64,000 nucleotides of DNA from Quillaja saponaria. Its lineage: Eukaryota; Streptophyta; Magnoliopsida; Fabales; Quillajaceae. A program made the position numbers and the translations under genes. Under the pieces are notes generated by a model. It ran no database searches. It had not been told where the DNA came from and was given only the letters and a program-made list of their open reading frames with translations. The stretch is taken from positions 11,627,532 to 11,691,531 of the forward strand of contig CM055617.1 in assembly GCA_029379385.1 (NCBI GenBank), read 5' to 3'. This document shows positions 23,501-34,841 of the stretch, piece after piece (positions within the stretch are counted from its first letter, which is position 1; each line of letters opens with the position of its first letter).

Positions 23501-25868
23501 GGTTTCGGTGGGTTTATTTCAAATATTTATGTACTGTAAAAGCAATTTCTCGTTTTCTTCTTTTGGTAAAATAAACTATGTGTAAGATGAACCCAAAAAA
23601 GCTTTAAAAAAAAAAATTAATTAAAAGAATAGCTAGCAATGAATAAAGTAAAATTGAAGATTTGCAAGAGTATTTCATAAGATTAGATTAATTATTACCT
23701 TCCAGGCTGTTGACATTAAAATCCAACACTTGAAGCAAAGTTGAGTTTCCAATATCTCTTGGTATGTATCCACTAAATTTGTTGGAAGACAAGTATAAGT
23801 CTTTGAGCTCTTTGCATTGATGCCAACCTGATGGTAGCTGACCAGACAATTTATTGACATGAAGACGAAGTGATTCAATTTTTGGAAGATTATGACACAA
23901 ATCCGATGGGAGAATGCCAGTAAGATTGTTTCTATCAAGATCAAGACGTTGCAGTACTGAGTGGTTGAAGATGGTCGATGGTATAAAGCCTGAAAGTTGA
24001 TTTCCACCCAAATATATTGTTCTAAGTTGTAGAAGATCACCAATCTCTTTCGGAATGTTTCCTGAATGTTTTGAAAAATAAAATGATAAAACTATGAACA
24101 ACATGTGACAATGTTAATAATCTTTCAGACAATAATTATTAGGATCATATTCCAATTAACGGATATTTTATAATGCAAGAAATATGACACGAACTTAATG
24201 TAAGACACAAAGAATTTAACAGTTCGGTCTTAAGCTTGTTAAGAATGGTTAGAAAGTTTTGTAGTAAACGAGAGTTGAACTACTAATCTACCCAATTACA
24301 CCCAAGCTCACTCAACTCGCATTTTAATTCTGGCAAGATCTAATAAACCAATTGCTCCACCGCAAGCTAGTTTGGATAGCTATCCATCCAAGCAGCCCTA
24401 CAAGCTACTTTGGGTAGCTTATACAATCAACTCATTTATGAGCTGATTTCTTTGACAACATCAGCCGCATTCTTTGACAATAACCATAAGCCATTAATAA
24501 GTAGTTGTCTTGCTAGGTCCCGCAAATTTAAAGCTTAAGTCATTTTCTATAAAAGTACCCATAATTGTAAGAAATTGTTAAATGTGAATTTTTTTTAATT
24601 TAAATAACAATACTATTTATATAATATAAAATTGATCTATAATTAAACTTAAGTTACATTTATAGAATGTGATTAAGAGAAATTATAAGAATGTAATTGA
24701 AATAATTAAAATATTACAGGGATAGCATTCGAGAAATTAAACATGACAATTGATTATAAATCTAGACAGATTTCTAGTTAGACATTTACAAGATGAATGT
24801 AGTCTAATAATAAAATTAAGTATCCCTGGACTAGTGAATGATTTATTCCTAATGTTCCCTTCTATTTTAAGAAATTTAAAAATGAACTACATATCCATGT
24901 GGCAATAGCAATGCCGAGTTCTTGACCAATAAACATGCGATAAATAATATCAATTTGTACAACATTTTCCTACTAATATTAAATAATATCAATTTGTACA
25001 ACTATTAACTAATATTGCTTATCATAAGAATAAAAATATTTTTTTTTCTAAACATGTGCATATACACAATCAAATATGCATAATTAATGAATATCTAAAT
25101 GAAAATAAAAAACAGTAAAATTTTGGAACTATGAAATAGAAAAATAATGTGATCAAGAAGAATACCAGATAAGTAGTTAGAGGATAAACGAATCAACTTA
25201 AGTGACGAGAGGTTGGAAATCGTTGAAGGAATGGTGCCCGAAAGTCGATTTACACCAATGTCTAAATACCTTAAATTGAATAGTCTGCCAATATCATGTG
25301 GAATTGTCCCTTCAATTGAATTGTTTGATAAATCCAACGTCTCAAGTTTTGACATGTTGTTTGAAAATAGTTGGATAATACCATCATAATTGTTATGACG
25401 AAGAATCAAGTGTTGAAGTTCAGATAAGCCTCCTATTGTCCATGTTGAAATTTCTCCACTAAACATGTTGTGACTAAGATTTACCAGCTTCAATCGAGGC
25501 AGCATAGATAACTCTATCGGAATATGGCCATGAAAGTAGTTATTCGTAAGATCAAGATTGACAAGAAATGAGAGGTTTCCTAATTGTGAGGGTATAATAC
25601 CACTAAGACCCATATTAGTAAGATTCAAAATCTTAACTCGTTTATGACGGATGCCACAAGTAACACCTATCCAAGTACAAAATGGTGAATTGGTAGACCA
25701 ATTTTTGGCCAAGAGATTGTGCGGGTTCTCCAATGAAACAGAGGATTTGAGAGCAAGAAGAGCAGATTGATCAGTTGTGAAGTTGGTTACACTCATAGCT
25801 AATAAGTAGCTAATGAAGCAGTGTAGTGATAACATGAATATAAGAAAACAAAAGAAAGAGTTATGCAT
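20537..25868 (-). CDS. RLK-1: LRR receptor kinase, subfamily XII (EFR/FLS2/Xa21-like), intact
   Basis: Exons: 25868-25166, 24061-23699, 22923-20992 and 20904-20537, all GT..AG, all introns in phase 1. The total is 3366 nt, 1121 residues, no stop. I chose the ATG at 25868 over the upstream one at 26030 because it aligns with the RLK-4 start and opens a signal peptide (about 1-25). The N-cap (CTWIGVTC, near 65) precedes about 28 LRRs; a Cys pair lies near 747 and 757; the membrane helix is about 770-793. The kinase has GQGSFGSV (838-845), Lys 859, HCDLKPNN from 952 (non-RD), DFG 972-974 and APE 998-1000 across the last intron. Family role: plasma-membrane recognition of microbial peptides. The ligand is unknown. 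It is the only complete RLK in the window. The AAK before the catalytic Lys differs from the commoner VAVK but keeps the Lys. Confidence 0.93.
22928..23698 (-). other. RLK-1 intron 2 with possible hAT-type MITE
   Basis: Within this intron, sequence from TAGGGGTCTAAACC (22983) to about 23520 resembles small hAT-like elements that start TAGGGGTG and carry GGGTTCGG-like words near the other end. An octamer CGACTAAC is repeated three times at 23412-23435. The termini do not pair well, so this is tentative. Splice sites of the host intron are outside it. Confidence 0.3.
24062..25165 (-). other. RLK-1 intron 1 (1104 bp)
   Basis: Non-coding. It is ten times longer than the 109-bp equivalent in RLK-4. 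If retained, translation continues from exon 1 for 23 residues to a stop, giving a secreted 257-residue LRR protein. A CCGCAAGCTAG..AAGCTACTTTGGG segment near 24360-24420 may be a small repeat, not identified. Confidence 0.6.
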
Positions 25869-25969
25869 TGTGATGGTGGATTGGATAGATGTGTATGGGA
25901 GAGCAAATGATGCAAAGAAATGGAAGAGGCAAGCAATTAAGTAGTTCATAATAAGGCAATGTGTATAGT

Positions 25970-26038
25970 TAGTCAATACGTAGAAAACATGTCCTTCTAT
26001 CAAAAAGAAATTAATATGGCCCCCCACCAATTATATAT
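25970..26038 (-). promoter_or_regulatory. RLK-1 upstream blocks shared with RLK-4
   Basis: On the minus strand, TATATAATTGGTGG (26038-26025) and GGACATGTTTT (25994-25984) recur in the same order upstream of RLK-4 (61363-61376 and 61410-61420). A TTGAC W-box core lies nearby on the minus strand (about 25978). Coding paralogy makes shared ancestry the simple explanation; regulation is inference. Confidence 0.4.
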
Positions 26039-26450
26039 GCTTCAGAGTTGAATATAGTTGTATTCCATTGTTGAATTGTACCGTGACTTGATTAAGATGT
26101 TCAACGTCTTTTTGTGAGCGAATGAAAAAAATTTATAATTATTCCAAACAAGTTTCTTGTTAGATTTGTAGAAGACAAGAAGAAAGAAATTAGCTCTTGT
26201 CCAAAACATCTGTACTAGCTGGAAACCAATCTCTGTTAGAGTCAAATCTGCATCGATCGATGTATGACTATACGGGCTATTTAGTACCGCATATATATAG
26301 GATTGATAAGACCAGCTAGCCAGCCACTAAAGTAGAGTCTGTATTGGAAAACTATTGGACAAGAGTTTTTTCTTCTATTAGTCTCATGAATTCATTACGA
26401 TAAATAAGTTTAGTGAAATCTAAAATTAAAAAATAAGTAATGATAAATTA
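26039..26450. repeat. RLK-1 upstream segment, duplicated at 27735-28085
   Basis: TTGAATTGTACC, ACTTGATTAAGATGTT, AATTATTCCAAAC, AGCTAGCCAGC and CTATTAGTCTC..GAATTCA occur in this order in both places, same orientation, 1.7 kb apart. The small minus ORF 26042-26245 is not conserved in the second copy and is not a gene. Confidence 0.7.
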
Positions 26451-26843
26451 AAAATATATATAGAATTAGTATTTGATTTATTTTTAATGTATAAATTTTT
26501 ATACCGTTAATAAATAAAAATATTACATATGACGCTAATTGTTTAAAATCAAGAATAATTATTAGTATTAGTAATACTGCTTACTATCTTATTTATTGAA
26601 GTTGTAAAATTATATACACAAATAATGCATCAAATCTTAATTTATTTATGTTAACAATTTTAACACAAATGACATGACAACTATTTGGCTTGGCATCGTG
26701 TCTAAACCTATTTTAATAAAAAACTAAGTAAAAGAGTAGCCTTCACCTCTTCTCTACGCCTTAATTTCTTCAACCTTCAAACCTCTTTATCTCTAAATCG
26801 ACTCCTAAATTCACTTAGATAATCATAAGAATTACATGTACTA

Positions 26844-27340
26844 TTGCTACAAGAAAATGGATTATTAGCGACAGAAGAAATTCTGACGCTAGTAGCTATT
26901 ACAGATATAGCCATTATCTGAATTCACAATTAGGTTACTTACGACAATAAAAACGTTGCATTTGATAAATATTTAAGAATTTTGATTGTTATTGCTTATA
27001 TTTTACCCGGAGACAAATACTGATATAATTTTGACGACATTATATTTTACCCGGAGACAAATACTGATATAATTTTGACGACATTTAGTGCCATCTTATC
27101 TGCATTTGTAGTATTTATTATCAACGACAGTACCCCTCTTACAGATATCATGTAATATTTTTTTTGCTAATTCATTCACGTCATTTTCCATGAACTTAAT
27201 TACGATCACCCTTACATTATCTAGGACAGCATCTGTTGTTGTGTATAATATTTTATTTTTATCATATTTAACAATATTTGTGTCTATTACATAACATGTC
27301 TACGATAACATGTTCGTCATAGATAGTTTTTCCTAAATTA
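26844..27340 (+). mobile_element. CACTA-like terminal fragment
   Basis: It starts GCTACAAGAAAATGG, one variant of the CACTACAAGAAAA terminus of plant CACTA elements. It is followed by repeated GCGACAG, ACGACAA, GACGACAT, ACGACAG words like subterminal repeats. Its first bases are mutated and no right end was found. It holds a 44-bp tandem duplication. Confidence 0.4.
26997..27084 (+). repeat. Exact 44-bp tandem duplication
   Basis: Units 26997-27040 and 27041-27084 are identical (each starts TATATTTTACCCGG and ends TTGACGACAT). Identity implies a recent event, or an assembly artefact. Confidence 0.9.
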
Positions 27341-27734
27341 GAATCTACCGAACAATTATATAAATAACAAAACTAAATGTATATAGACTAAGAGTTTGAC
27401 GATTTATGTCAAATTACATGTAATTCTAAGGCCTTATACACTTTTATATGTATACTTTGTGCAAAACCCACTTTAGACCCTAATGTCATAAATAGAGAGA
27501 GATCAACGGAAGTTGCTAAGGAGTAAATATGGCCCTCTCGCGAACAAGCGAGCCAATGAGGCCATTATGTGGGAGATTCTCGTGGTATTAGACCATTTGG
27601 TAAATGGAGAAGCATGATATGATTATATCATACATTAATACTGTATAAGATCTGTAGTTCTACATATGTTAATCTCACACGTGAACATCTCCTAATCCTC
27701 CAAATCTACACAAAGAGAATGCTCATGCGTCAGT

Positions 27735-28085
27735 CACCACAAATATATGCTTAGGATTGAAAATAGTTCTCTTCCATTATTGAATTGTACCAAAACTTGA
27801 TTAAGATGTTAATTCACTTTTTGCTTTCAGCCAATCAATAAATTTAAATTATTCCAAACGAGCTGCATATGAGGTAATGTCAACATATATGGTGCGTATA
27901 AGACAACCACATGTTTCTCTTATGGTTTTGGAAATATAGGTGTCATAGGACATAGCTAGCCAGCTACAATTGTGTCTATATACCAAAACTATTAGACATG
28001 ATCAGCTTATTCCTATTAGTCTCGTGAATTCAGTACAATAAAATTTTTTAGTGAAATAAAGATTTTAAAGATGAGTAAGGATAGA
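27735..28085. repeat. Second copy of RLK upstream segment, no gene attached
   Basis: Copy of 26039-26450 (see shared blocks there) and related to 14075-14265 through TGAGGTAATGTCAACATA and GTATAAGACA. No receptor exon follows. Confidence 0.65.
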
Positions 28086-29301
28086 TTTTATCAATTTTAT
28101 ATTTGATTATGTAGTTTTTTTCCTTTGTAGTGACAGTCTCCAATTAAACACGCATACAAAAGATGGCCTTGAGTAACTTTTTCAATGTTAAGTTCCAACC
28201 CAAGAATGGAAATCAAACTAAGTAATGATAATCACACAAAATCAACCAAAGAAAAGTTACCGATCATTTTTCATATCATCATCGTTTCACCACAGCAAAA
28301 ATCTTAGTATATGTTCAATATATATATCTAATCGGAAGGAAGTTCACAAGAAGTTCTTAGCATTAAAATTTTATAACTAAAAGACCTAATGTTACCAAAT
28401 TTTCAATTCTAATCACATACCATATGCATTACTGTTCTTCACACAACAGAAAATATCATAATAAATCAATAATTAAAGACTAATGGATTAATTTTATTTT
28501 CTAAAAAGTCATCTTCATTAACATTTGACAACACTCGGCCTCTCCTCCACTCATTAAGAAAGAGGAGCAAAACATAACGGTATATTCATTACTAGCATGT
28601 AGATCTTAATTTCTTTGTATAAGTAAAAATGAACTCGGAGAAACTAAAAATATATTTTTAAATTCAACAAAGTAAAACGGGAACAACACAAAAGTTTTTA
28701 GTTTCTCTCAGCATGGGCAAAAACAAGATGGAGGAAAAGATAGCTTACAAGGTTGCAGAGTTGGTGTACTATCTATAAAGAATAAACAAAAAAAAAAAAA
28801 AAAAAATGATTCAACCGCCTTCGTTCTAATCCTCGTTCCTCTGTATCCTGCACATATAACAACCAATGCAATTGAAATACCAGGGCTAAATGGCTTTTAG
28901 ACAGAGACCTTTAAGAATTAATTAAAGATTACAAGGTCATTTATAATTTTCACATTATTCTAGCTTGTCCATGAACAATTAGGACATGAACAATCTTAGG
29001 TCAATCTGCGCCAATTTTGCACTTCAAAAATAACTGATGAATCCAACTTTAACTTTTCTACTGGGTTTATTTTGTTAAAGCTCATTTAACCCAATGTAGC
29101 TCAAGAGGAAAACAAACAAACAAACTAGATTGAAGAACAGCCACAAAGAATGAACATCAATTTAACTCAAGCTCAAAGTTCATCTATACTGAATTATTAA
29201 TTCTATTTCAAAAAAGTAGAATAAATTCAAAGAACCTACGAAGAAATATCAATGAAATGATTATTTTAAAAAAAATAATTCAAGAAATCTTTTAAAGAAA
29301 C
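28086..29301. other. No gene seen
   Basis: AT-rich sequence with an A-rich run at about 28788-28806. The second half of the RLK-2 kinase should lie here if the gene were whole, but no activation-loop or C-lobe sequence is visible. RLK-2 ends by truncation near 29320. Confidence 0.45.
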
Positions 29302-30950
29302 CTAGAGCTCTACCTCAAAATTTACATGAATTATTATATTCAATCTCTGCAGGAAATCTAAGAAATAGTTTTGAGAATACAACCACTTTTCAAGACTCCA
29401 AGCAATAAGCATGATCTCCATTACTAGGGCTCTGAAATCAACAACGTTTAGAAGAATTTTAACTTGATTAATACGGTTACGGTGACGAAGGTTGCGCATT
29501 GCTTCACATTCTACACCAAAGTTTCTCCATGCTGCTTCCATATTCAAATTGAATAGTTTGATTGCAACTATAAATCCATTTGGAAATTCCCCTTTGAAAA
29601 CCGAACCAGAACTCCCTCTACCAAGAATATTGATCTCTTCGAATCCATTTGTTTCCTGTTGAAGTTCATTGTAGGAAATTCTTCTTGCTATTAGCATAGA
29701 TGACAAATGCATTTCAGTTGGTTTTCCAGCCTTTCATCTCTTGTACCGTAAAAGACTTCATTGATCACAATTAGAATGATTGATACAGTTACGAGCAATA
29801 TGCATAATAACAAAATCCAACTCTTCTTGGTTCTGTTTCTACATGTTGAGACTTGAAGTTGGGATCTACCACAAAGTGCTTCATTCATCATGAAAGATTG
29901 AGCTGTGGAATTGACAAATTAAAGGACCGCCATTTGGAATCTCGCCTTGTAATCTGTTATAAGAAAGATTGATGAACTTGAGGTAGATAAGTCTCTCCAA
30001 AGACTTTGGAATCATGCCAGACAAATAACTGTGGGACAAGTGCAATAGTTCCAAGGTTAATAAATTTCCCATGTACTCGGGAATAGTTTAATCTGTTATT
30101 AGCTAAGGAGAGATTCAACAGTTTCTGTAAGCTGCCAATGCTGCTAGGAATTTGGCCTAGAAATTGATTCCTTGATAGATCCAACTGTATTAAAGCTTTC
30201 ATATTCCCTATCTCAACCGCAGATAACCACTCAAGGAATTCATTGGCAAGTTTACCTCGAAGATATCTGTGAGACTGCAAATGCAGAAGGGAATGAGGAG
30301 GTCAAATTGTTGGAATCCAAGTAAAGCTTTCGTAGAAAGTTTAGATTCCCAATGCATGTTGTTAATGACCCAGAAAGATTATTTTTGCTTAGAAATAACT
30401 CGTTTAGATTTCTCAGCTCACAAATCTGATCAGGAATCGAACCTTCTAATCTGTTGTCTCCAAGATCCAAACGTTGGAGATTTTTATTCCATTAACTGTA
30501 GTAGGCATATGTCCATTCATGTTATTCCCATTCAAATTCAAATCACACAAGTTTCTCAAGTGAAGTGACCACGTAGAATCATATACAACCAGAATAATTT
30601 TTGGGAACATAATCACTTTGTTCCTGAGGAGACAAAAAGTTGTTTGAATTTAAGATTTCCTTCTCGTATGGTTTATTATGTAATATGGTGACTAAATCTC
30701 ATCATTGTTTGCTAATCTCATGTTGCTAGATATTACCTTTTTAACGAAATGCAGCTGCAAATTGATCTCTATCAGAATGCTTACTCAACTTTGTTATTTG
30801 ACATAGATAACTCTAGCAAACGAAACCCAGCCTGATGGCACATATCCAGGAGATTTCCATGGCAGTTATTATTGCGAATATTGATTTTTGTTAAGGAAGA
30901 GATGTTGAAAAGAGAAGGTGGAAGTTGACCTATAATAGAAGTTTGACAAT
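29302..30950 (-). pseudogene. RLK-2 pseudogene, 3' part (LRRs, membrane helix, kinase N-lobe)
   Basis: Reading down the minus strand: an LRR exon starting at 30929 (acceptor ..TATAG; QLPPSLFNISSL), then LRR pieces near 30560-30470, LRRs 30470-30252, 30240-29957 and 30072-29881, the juxtamembrane Cys segment and helix (29891-29750), and the kinase start with GRGSSGSVFKG and VAIKLF. The frame changes at least five times. About 1 kb present in RLK-3 (about 51450-52480) is missing between 30780 and 30560. The kinase stops after DFLQRLNIII near 29320; the catalytic loop, DFG and C-lobe are absent. It cannot encode an active receptor. Confidence 0.88.
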
Positions 30951-31065
30951 ACTAATCATCAATTTTCCTTAAATTTTCTACGTTGCTTTTAGACAAGATA
31001 GCTTTTCTTTTCTTTTCTTTTTTAAAAAAAAATTTTTTTTTGGGTTCATTTGAATTCAAAGGGCT

Positions 31066-31549
31066 TGTTGGAATTCAAACCCTCACCGTTAAGATACCTA
31101 TTTAGATAAGCATTATCTAGTAAATAGGATCATTTGACTAGATAAGTGTTATCTAGTAATATGACCATTTTGACTAAGATAAGTATTATCAAGTAATTAA
31201 GGATAAACATTATCTAGTAATAAGGATAAGCATGGTCTAGTAATGAAGATAAGCATTATCTAGATGGACAAGGCAAAAAAGTATTGGACAAGTATGGAGG
31301 TGACCATGTTGTATAAATAGGACTTATGCTATTCATTTGTGTATGTTAAGTGAAAGTAGTGTAATAGCATAAAAAAGAGAGTAAAAGCTAGCCTTAGGCA
31401 GTATTGAGAGCAAAGAGTAAAAATACTTGAGTGTTGAAACACTAAGTTTATATGGGAGAAATATTTTACTCAAGAGTGCTTTATTGCGTGAGTTTTGTAA
31501 TCAAAGTTTATTACTAATATATTTTTGTGAGCCCATTACGCTTCTAACA
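31066..31549 (+). repeat. 5' LTR of copia element 2
   Basis: Starts TGTTGGAATTC, ends CTTCTAACA; 484 bases. The U3 part (31093-31265) carries a series of near-palindromes of the type CTAGATAAGCATTATCTAG. TATAAATA lies at 31312-31319. The primer-binding site TGGTATCAAAGCC follows at 31552, complementary in part to initiator Met-tRNA. Confidence 0.9.
31312..31319 (+). promoter_or_regulatory. TATA box in the 5' LTR of element 2
   Basis: TATAAATA, conserved in all three LTR copies (34519-34526 and 35019-35026). It is the likely core promoter of the element. Confidence 0.6.
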
Positions 31550-31551
31550 AG

Positions 31552-31564
31552 TGGTATCAAAGCC
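31552..31564 (+). other. Primer-binding site of copia element 2
   Basis: TGGTATCAAAGCC two bases after the LTR matches the usual plant Met-tRNA primer site TGGTATCAGAGC with one change. Confidence 0.8.
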
Positions 31565-31598
31565 AAAGTTCATGTTTACATATCAAGAAGGTGAAAAG

Positions 31599-32735
31599 AT
31601 GGCCAACCTAATTCCATCTTAAATCCCAAAATTAATGAAGACAAACTATGGGAATTGGAGCATCAAATGAAGGCACTTGGGTCACAAGATTTATAGGACA
31701 TTGTTGAAGACAGGTACATTGAGGCCGCAGATGAAACTGCTAAAGCAGCTTTACCAAGCCCCTAGACAACGACGTTGAAGGAAGCATGTAAGAAGGATAA
31801 GAAGGCCCTGTTCTTTATTTTTACAAGAGTTGATGAATCAACATTTGGAAAAAATTTATACAGGAAGATATCAAATGTTACGTGGGAGATTCTACAAAAA
31901 TATCTACAAGGAGTCGAAATGGTTAAAACGGTACAACTCTAATCACTTAGAGCTGAATTTGAGATTCTAAAAATGCAAAGCTTAGAAAATATTGTAGATT
32001 ATGTCACTCGTCTAAAAACAATGGAAAATAAGATGACAAGAAATGGAGAAACTCTAGACAATGTGATGGTGATGGAAAAATTCCTTTGTTCACTAACAGG
32101 AAAATTTGATTATGTCATCACTACTATTGAAGAATTGAAAGATTTGTCACAAATTTCTATTGATAAGCTTGAGGGTTCATTTCAAGCCCATGAACAAAAA
32201 ATGAGCTAGAATGAAAATACATGTAATTTGGAGCAAGCTTTACAAACCAAGTTGTCTGTAGATGAAAATCAAGCTAGTAGTAGCTATGGACGAGATAGAG
32301 GAAATCGCGGTGGCTATAGAGATGGCAACAGAGATAGATGAGTTGGATATGGACGTGGCATACAATCTTTTGAAAGAAAACCAGACAGATGAAGGCTATC
32401 AGACATTTGGTCATGGTCAAGGATCCAGAGGTAAAGGAAGAGACGGATTTCAACAACGAGGTGATAAATCTTAGTTGCAGTGTTATAATTGCAACAAGTA
32501 TGACCATTTCAGTTATGAGTGTAGATCAGCTCATAAGGTGTATGAAAGAAATCATCTTGCAGGAGTTGAAGACAAAAATGAGGAATTTGCCTTTTTCCTC
32601 ACTTATAAAGGAAATAAAGAACGCAAGAAAAATGTTAAGTATCTCGACACTAGTGCGAGCAACCACATGTGCCGCCGAAAAGAGCCTGTTTATAGATTTG
32701 GACAAGACAATCTAAGGAAAAGTTACTTTTGGTGA
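31599..32735 (+). pseudogene. Copia element 2 gag and protease
   Basis: It starts with ATG near 31599 (MANLIPS), then several stops. The longest capsid piece is 31973-32209 (YVTRLKTMENKMTRNGE). A Gly/Arg-rich part follows, then a complete zinc knuckle C-x2-C-x4-H-x4-C (CYNCNKYDHFSYEC, 32475-32520). The protease start reads YLDTSASNHM, where active copies have DTGA, so the catalytic triplet is damaged. Stops and shifts make it non-functional. Confidence 0.8.
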
Positions 32736-32889
32736 CTTATCAAATATTCCGATAAAAGGTAAGGGTAAACTTATGATTACCTGAAAGAATAGAGATAAGA
32801 AGTATATACATGATATTTATTATGTACCTGCTTTGAAAAGAAATATCATTAGTCTTGGCTAGCTCCTAGAAAAAGGGTATGACATCCAT

Positions 32890-34095
32890 GTGAAGGATTG
32901 CTCTCCTAATCTCAGAAACGGAAATAGAGAATTAATTACCAAAGTTGATATGACAAAGAATCATTTATTCACACTTGATATCCAGGCAGAACTGATGAAG
33001 TGCATGAAGTATGTTATTAAAAATGATTCATGGTTGTGGCATTTAAGGTTCTGTCATCTTGAATTTACTGGCTTAAAGTTATTATCAAGAACAAAGATGG
33101 TGACTAGATTGCCATAAATTAATCAACCAGATCAATAATGTAAAGCCTTCAGTAAAAGGAAATAACACAGATAAAGTTTTGAAGTTGGAAAATCATGGAG
33201 AGCTAGAAGGCTATTGGAGATTGTTCACTCTGATATAATTGGTCCATTCAATATACCATCACTTGGCTAAAATAGGTAATACCTTACTTTTATTGATGAT
33301 TTTAGTAGAAAGAGTTGGATATATATTCTTAAAGAAAAATTAGAAGCCTTTGTTAAATTTAAGGAGTTCAAAGCAATGGCAGAAAAGCAAAGTAGGCAAA
33401 GACTAAAAATACTTGAATTTGATAGAGGAGGCAAGTACACCTCGAAGTTGTTTGAAAGTTTCTTCAAAGAGCATGGAATCATTCACCAGTCGATAACCTC
33501 ATATACGCCACAACAAAATGGCATCGTAGAAAGAAAAAATCGCATTATTCTTGATGTGGTAAGAAGCATGGTGAAGGGGAAAGCACTTACCAAGAACCTT
33601 TTAGGCTGAAGCAGTTCTATGTGTTATTGAATCGATGTCTGACAAAGAGTGTACGATTCAAGACACCAAATAAAGCATAGAGTGGTAGCAAACCTGACAG
33701 TTGGACATTTAATAATTTTTAATGTATAGCGTATGCCCATATTCCTAATCAGAAAAGAGAAACAACTAGATGACAAAGGAGAAAAATGCATCTTTATTGG
33801 CTATGACAAAAGGAGTAAGGCATATAGATTGTATAATCCTTTGACTAAGAAGGTGATCATTTCACGTGATGTTGAGTTCAATGAAACAAATTATTGGAGA
33901 TGGAGCAAAGAAGAAAAGAAAGTTGAAGGACTATTTTTTTATGATGATGATGATGACTTCAATGTGCAAGATGAGCAAGGTGATGATCAGACTCTTTCAG
34001 AAGGTCTTACTCCAGCAACTCTTGCATCGACACCATCAACGTCAAGCAACAACAATTCAAGGAAAATTCTTATGAAAATACAGGAATTTAGATAA
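32890..34095 (+). pseudogene. Copia element 2 integrase remnant
   Basis: The pre-integrase zinc region has WLWHLRFCHLEFTGLKLLS (33029-33080). The core has the second Asp in FDRGGKYTS (about 33420) and keeps the catalytic Glu in QQNGIVERKNR (about 33510-33540). The C-terminal part (33733-34095) includes CIFIGYDKRSKAYRLYNP and a run of Asp codons. It is broken by stops at 33115, 33270 and 33607. The ORF at 33866-34075 is a shadow of this reading. Confidence 0.8.
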
Positions 34096-34259
34096 TATCT
34101 ATGATGCTACAAAACCTATGCAGACAACATTTTTTTATTCATTATGTTTTTTAATGGCGAAATGTGATCCCGAAACATATAAAAAGACTACTAAAGATGA
34201 GAAGCAGAAGAAGGCAATGAATGAAGAAAATTGCAACAAATTTAGGGTTTCAGGGGGAG
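34096..34259 (+). other. Deletion scar: RT/RNase H missing in element 2
   Basis: The conserved linker before RT (LMAKCDPETYKKTTKDEKQ, 34150-34205) runs on to AMNEE and then straight into the purine tract TTTCAGGGGGAG that precedes the 3' LTR. About 2 kb of RT and RNase H sequence is therefore lost between about 34225 and 34245. Confidence 0.75.
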
Positions 34260-34752
34260 TGTTAGAATTCAAACTCTCGCCATTAAAAAACCTATTTGGC
34301 TAGATAAGCCATTATCTAGTAAATAACATCATTTCACTTGGTAAGTATTATCTAATAATATGATCATTTTGACTAGATAATGCAATATGACCATTTTGAC
34401 TAGATAAGCATTATTTAGTAATTAAGGATAAACATTATCTAGTAATTAAGGATAAACATTATCCAGTAATATGGATAAGGCAAAAAAGCATTGGACAAGT
34501 ATGGAGGTGACCATGTCCTATAAATAGGTCTTATGCTATTCATTTGTATATGTTAAGTGGAGGTAGTGTAATAGCATAAAAAAATAAAAAAAATAAAAAA
34601 AAAAGCTAGCCGTGGGTAAATAGGAAAAATATCTTAGTGTTAAAACACCAAGTTTGTATGAAACAAATATTTTGTTCAGTGCTTAGTTGTGCAAGTTTTG
34701 TAATCAAAGTTTATTAGTAATATATTTTTGTGAGCCTATTATGCTTCTAACA
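34260..34752 (+). repeat. 3' LTR of copia element 2
   Basis: Starts TGTTAGAATTC after a purine tract and ends CTTCTAACA, about 493 bases, colinear with the 5' LTR. It differs by many substitutions and small indels in the palindromic U3 array, so the insertion is not recent. Confidence 0.9.
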
Positions 34753-34841
34753 AGGCTCATTGAAGTGTCTACAATATTTGTGTGTATAATTTTTTGATAA
34801 CCAAAATGGACTTACAAATAGATCTGACTATATATATATAT

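Larger units (their letters stand above)
31066..34752 (+). mobile_element. Ty1/copia retrotransposon, element 2 (RT-deleted), in RLK-2 intron
   Basis: Two LTRs (31066-31549, 34260-34752) flank a primer-binding site, gag, protease and integrase on the plus strand. The element is antisense to RLK-2 and lies in the intron between two LRR exons. Flanking GGGCT at 31061-31065 and AGGCT at 34753-34757 (GGGCT in the duplicated copy, 35242-35246) is the 5-bp target duplication. The RT and RNase H region is missing, so it could move only with enzymes supplied by another element. Confidence 0.92.
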
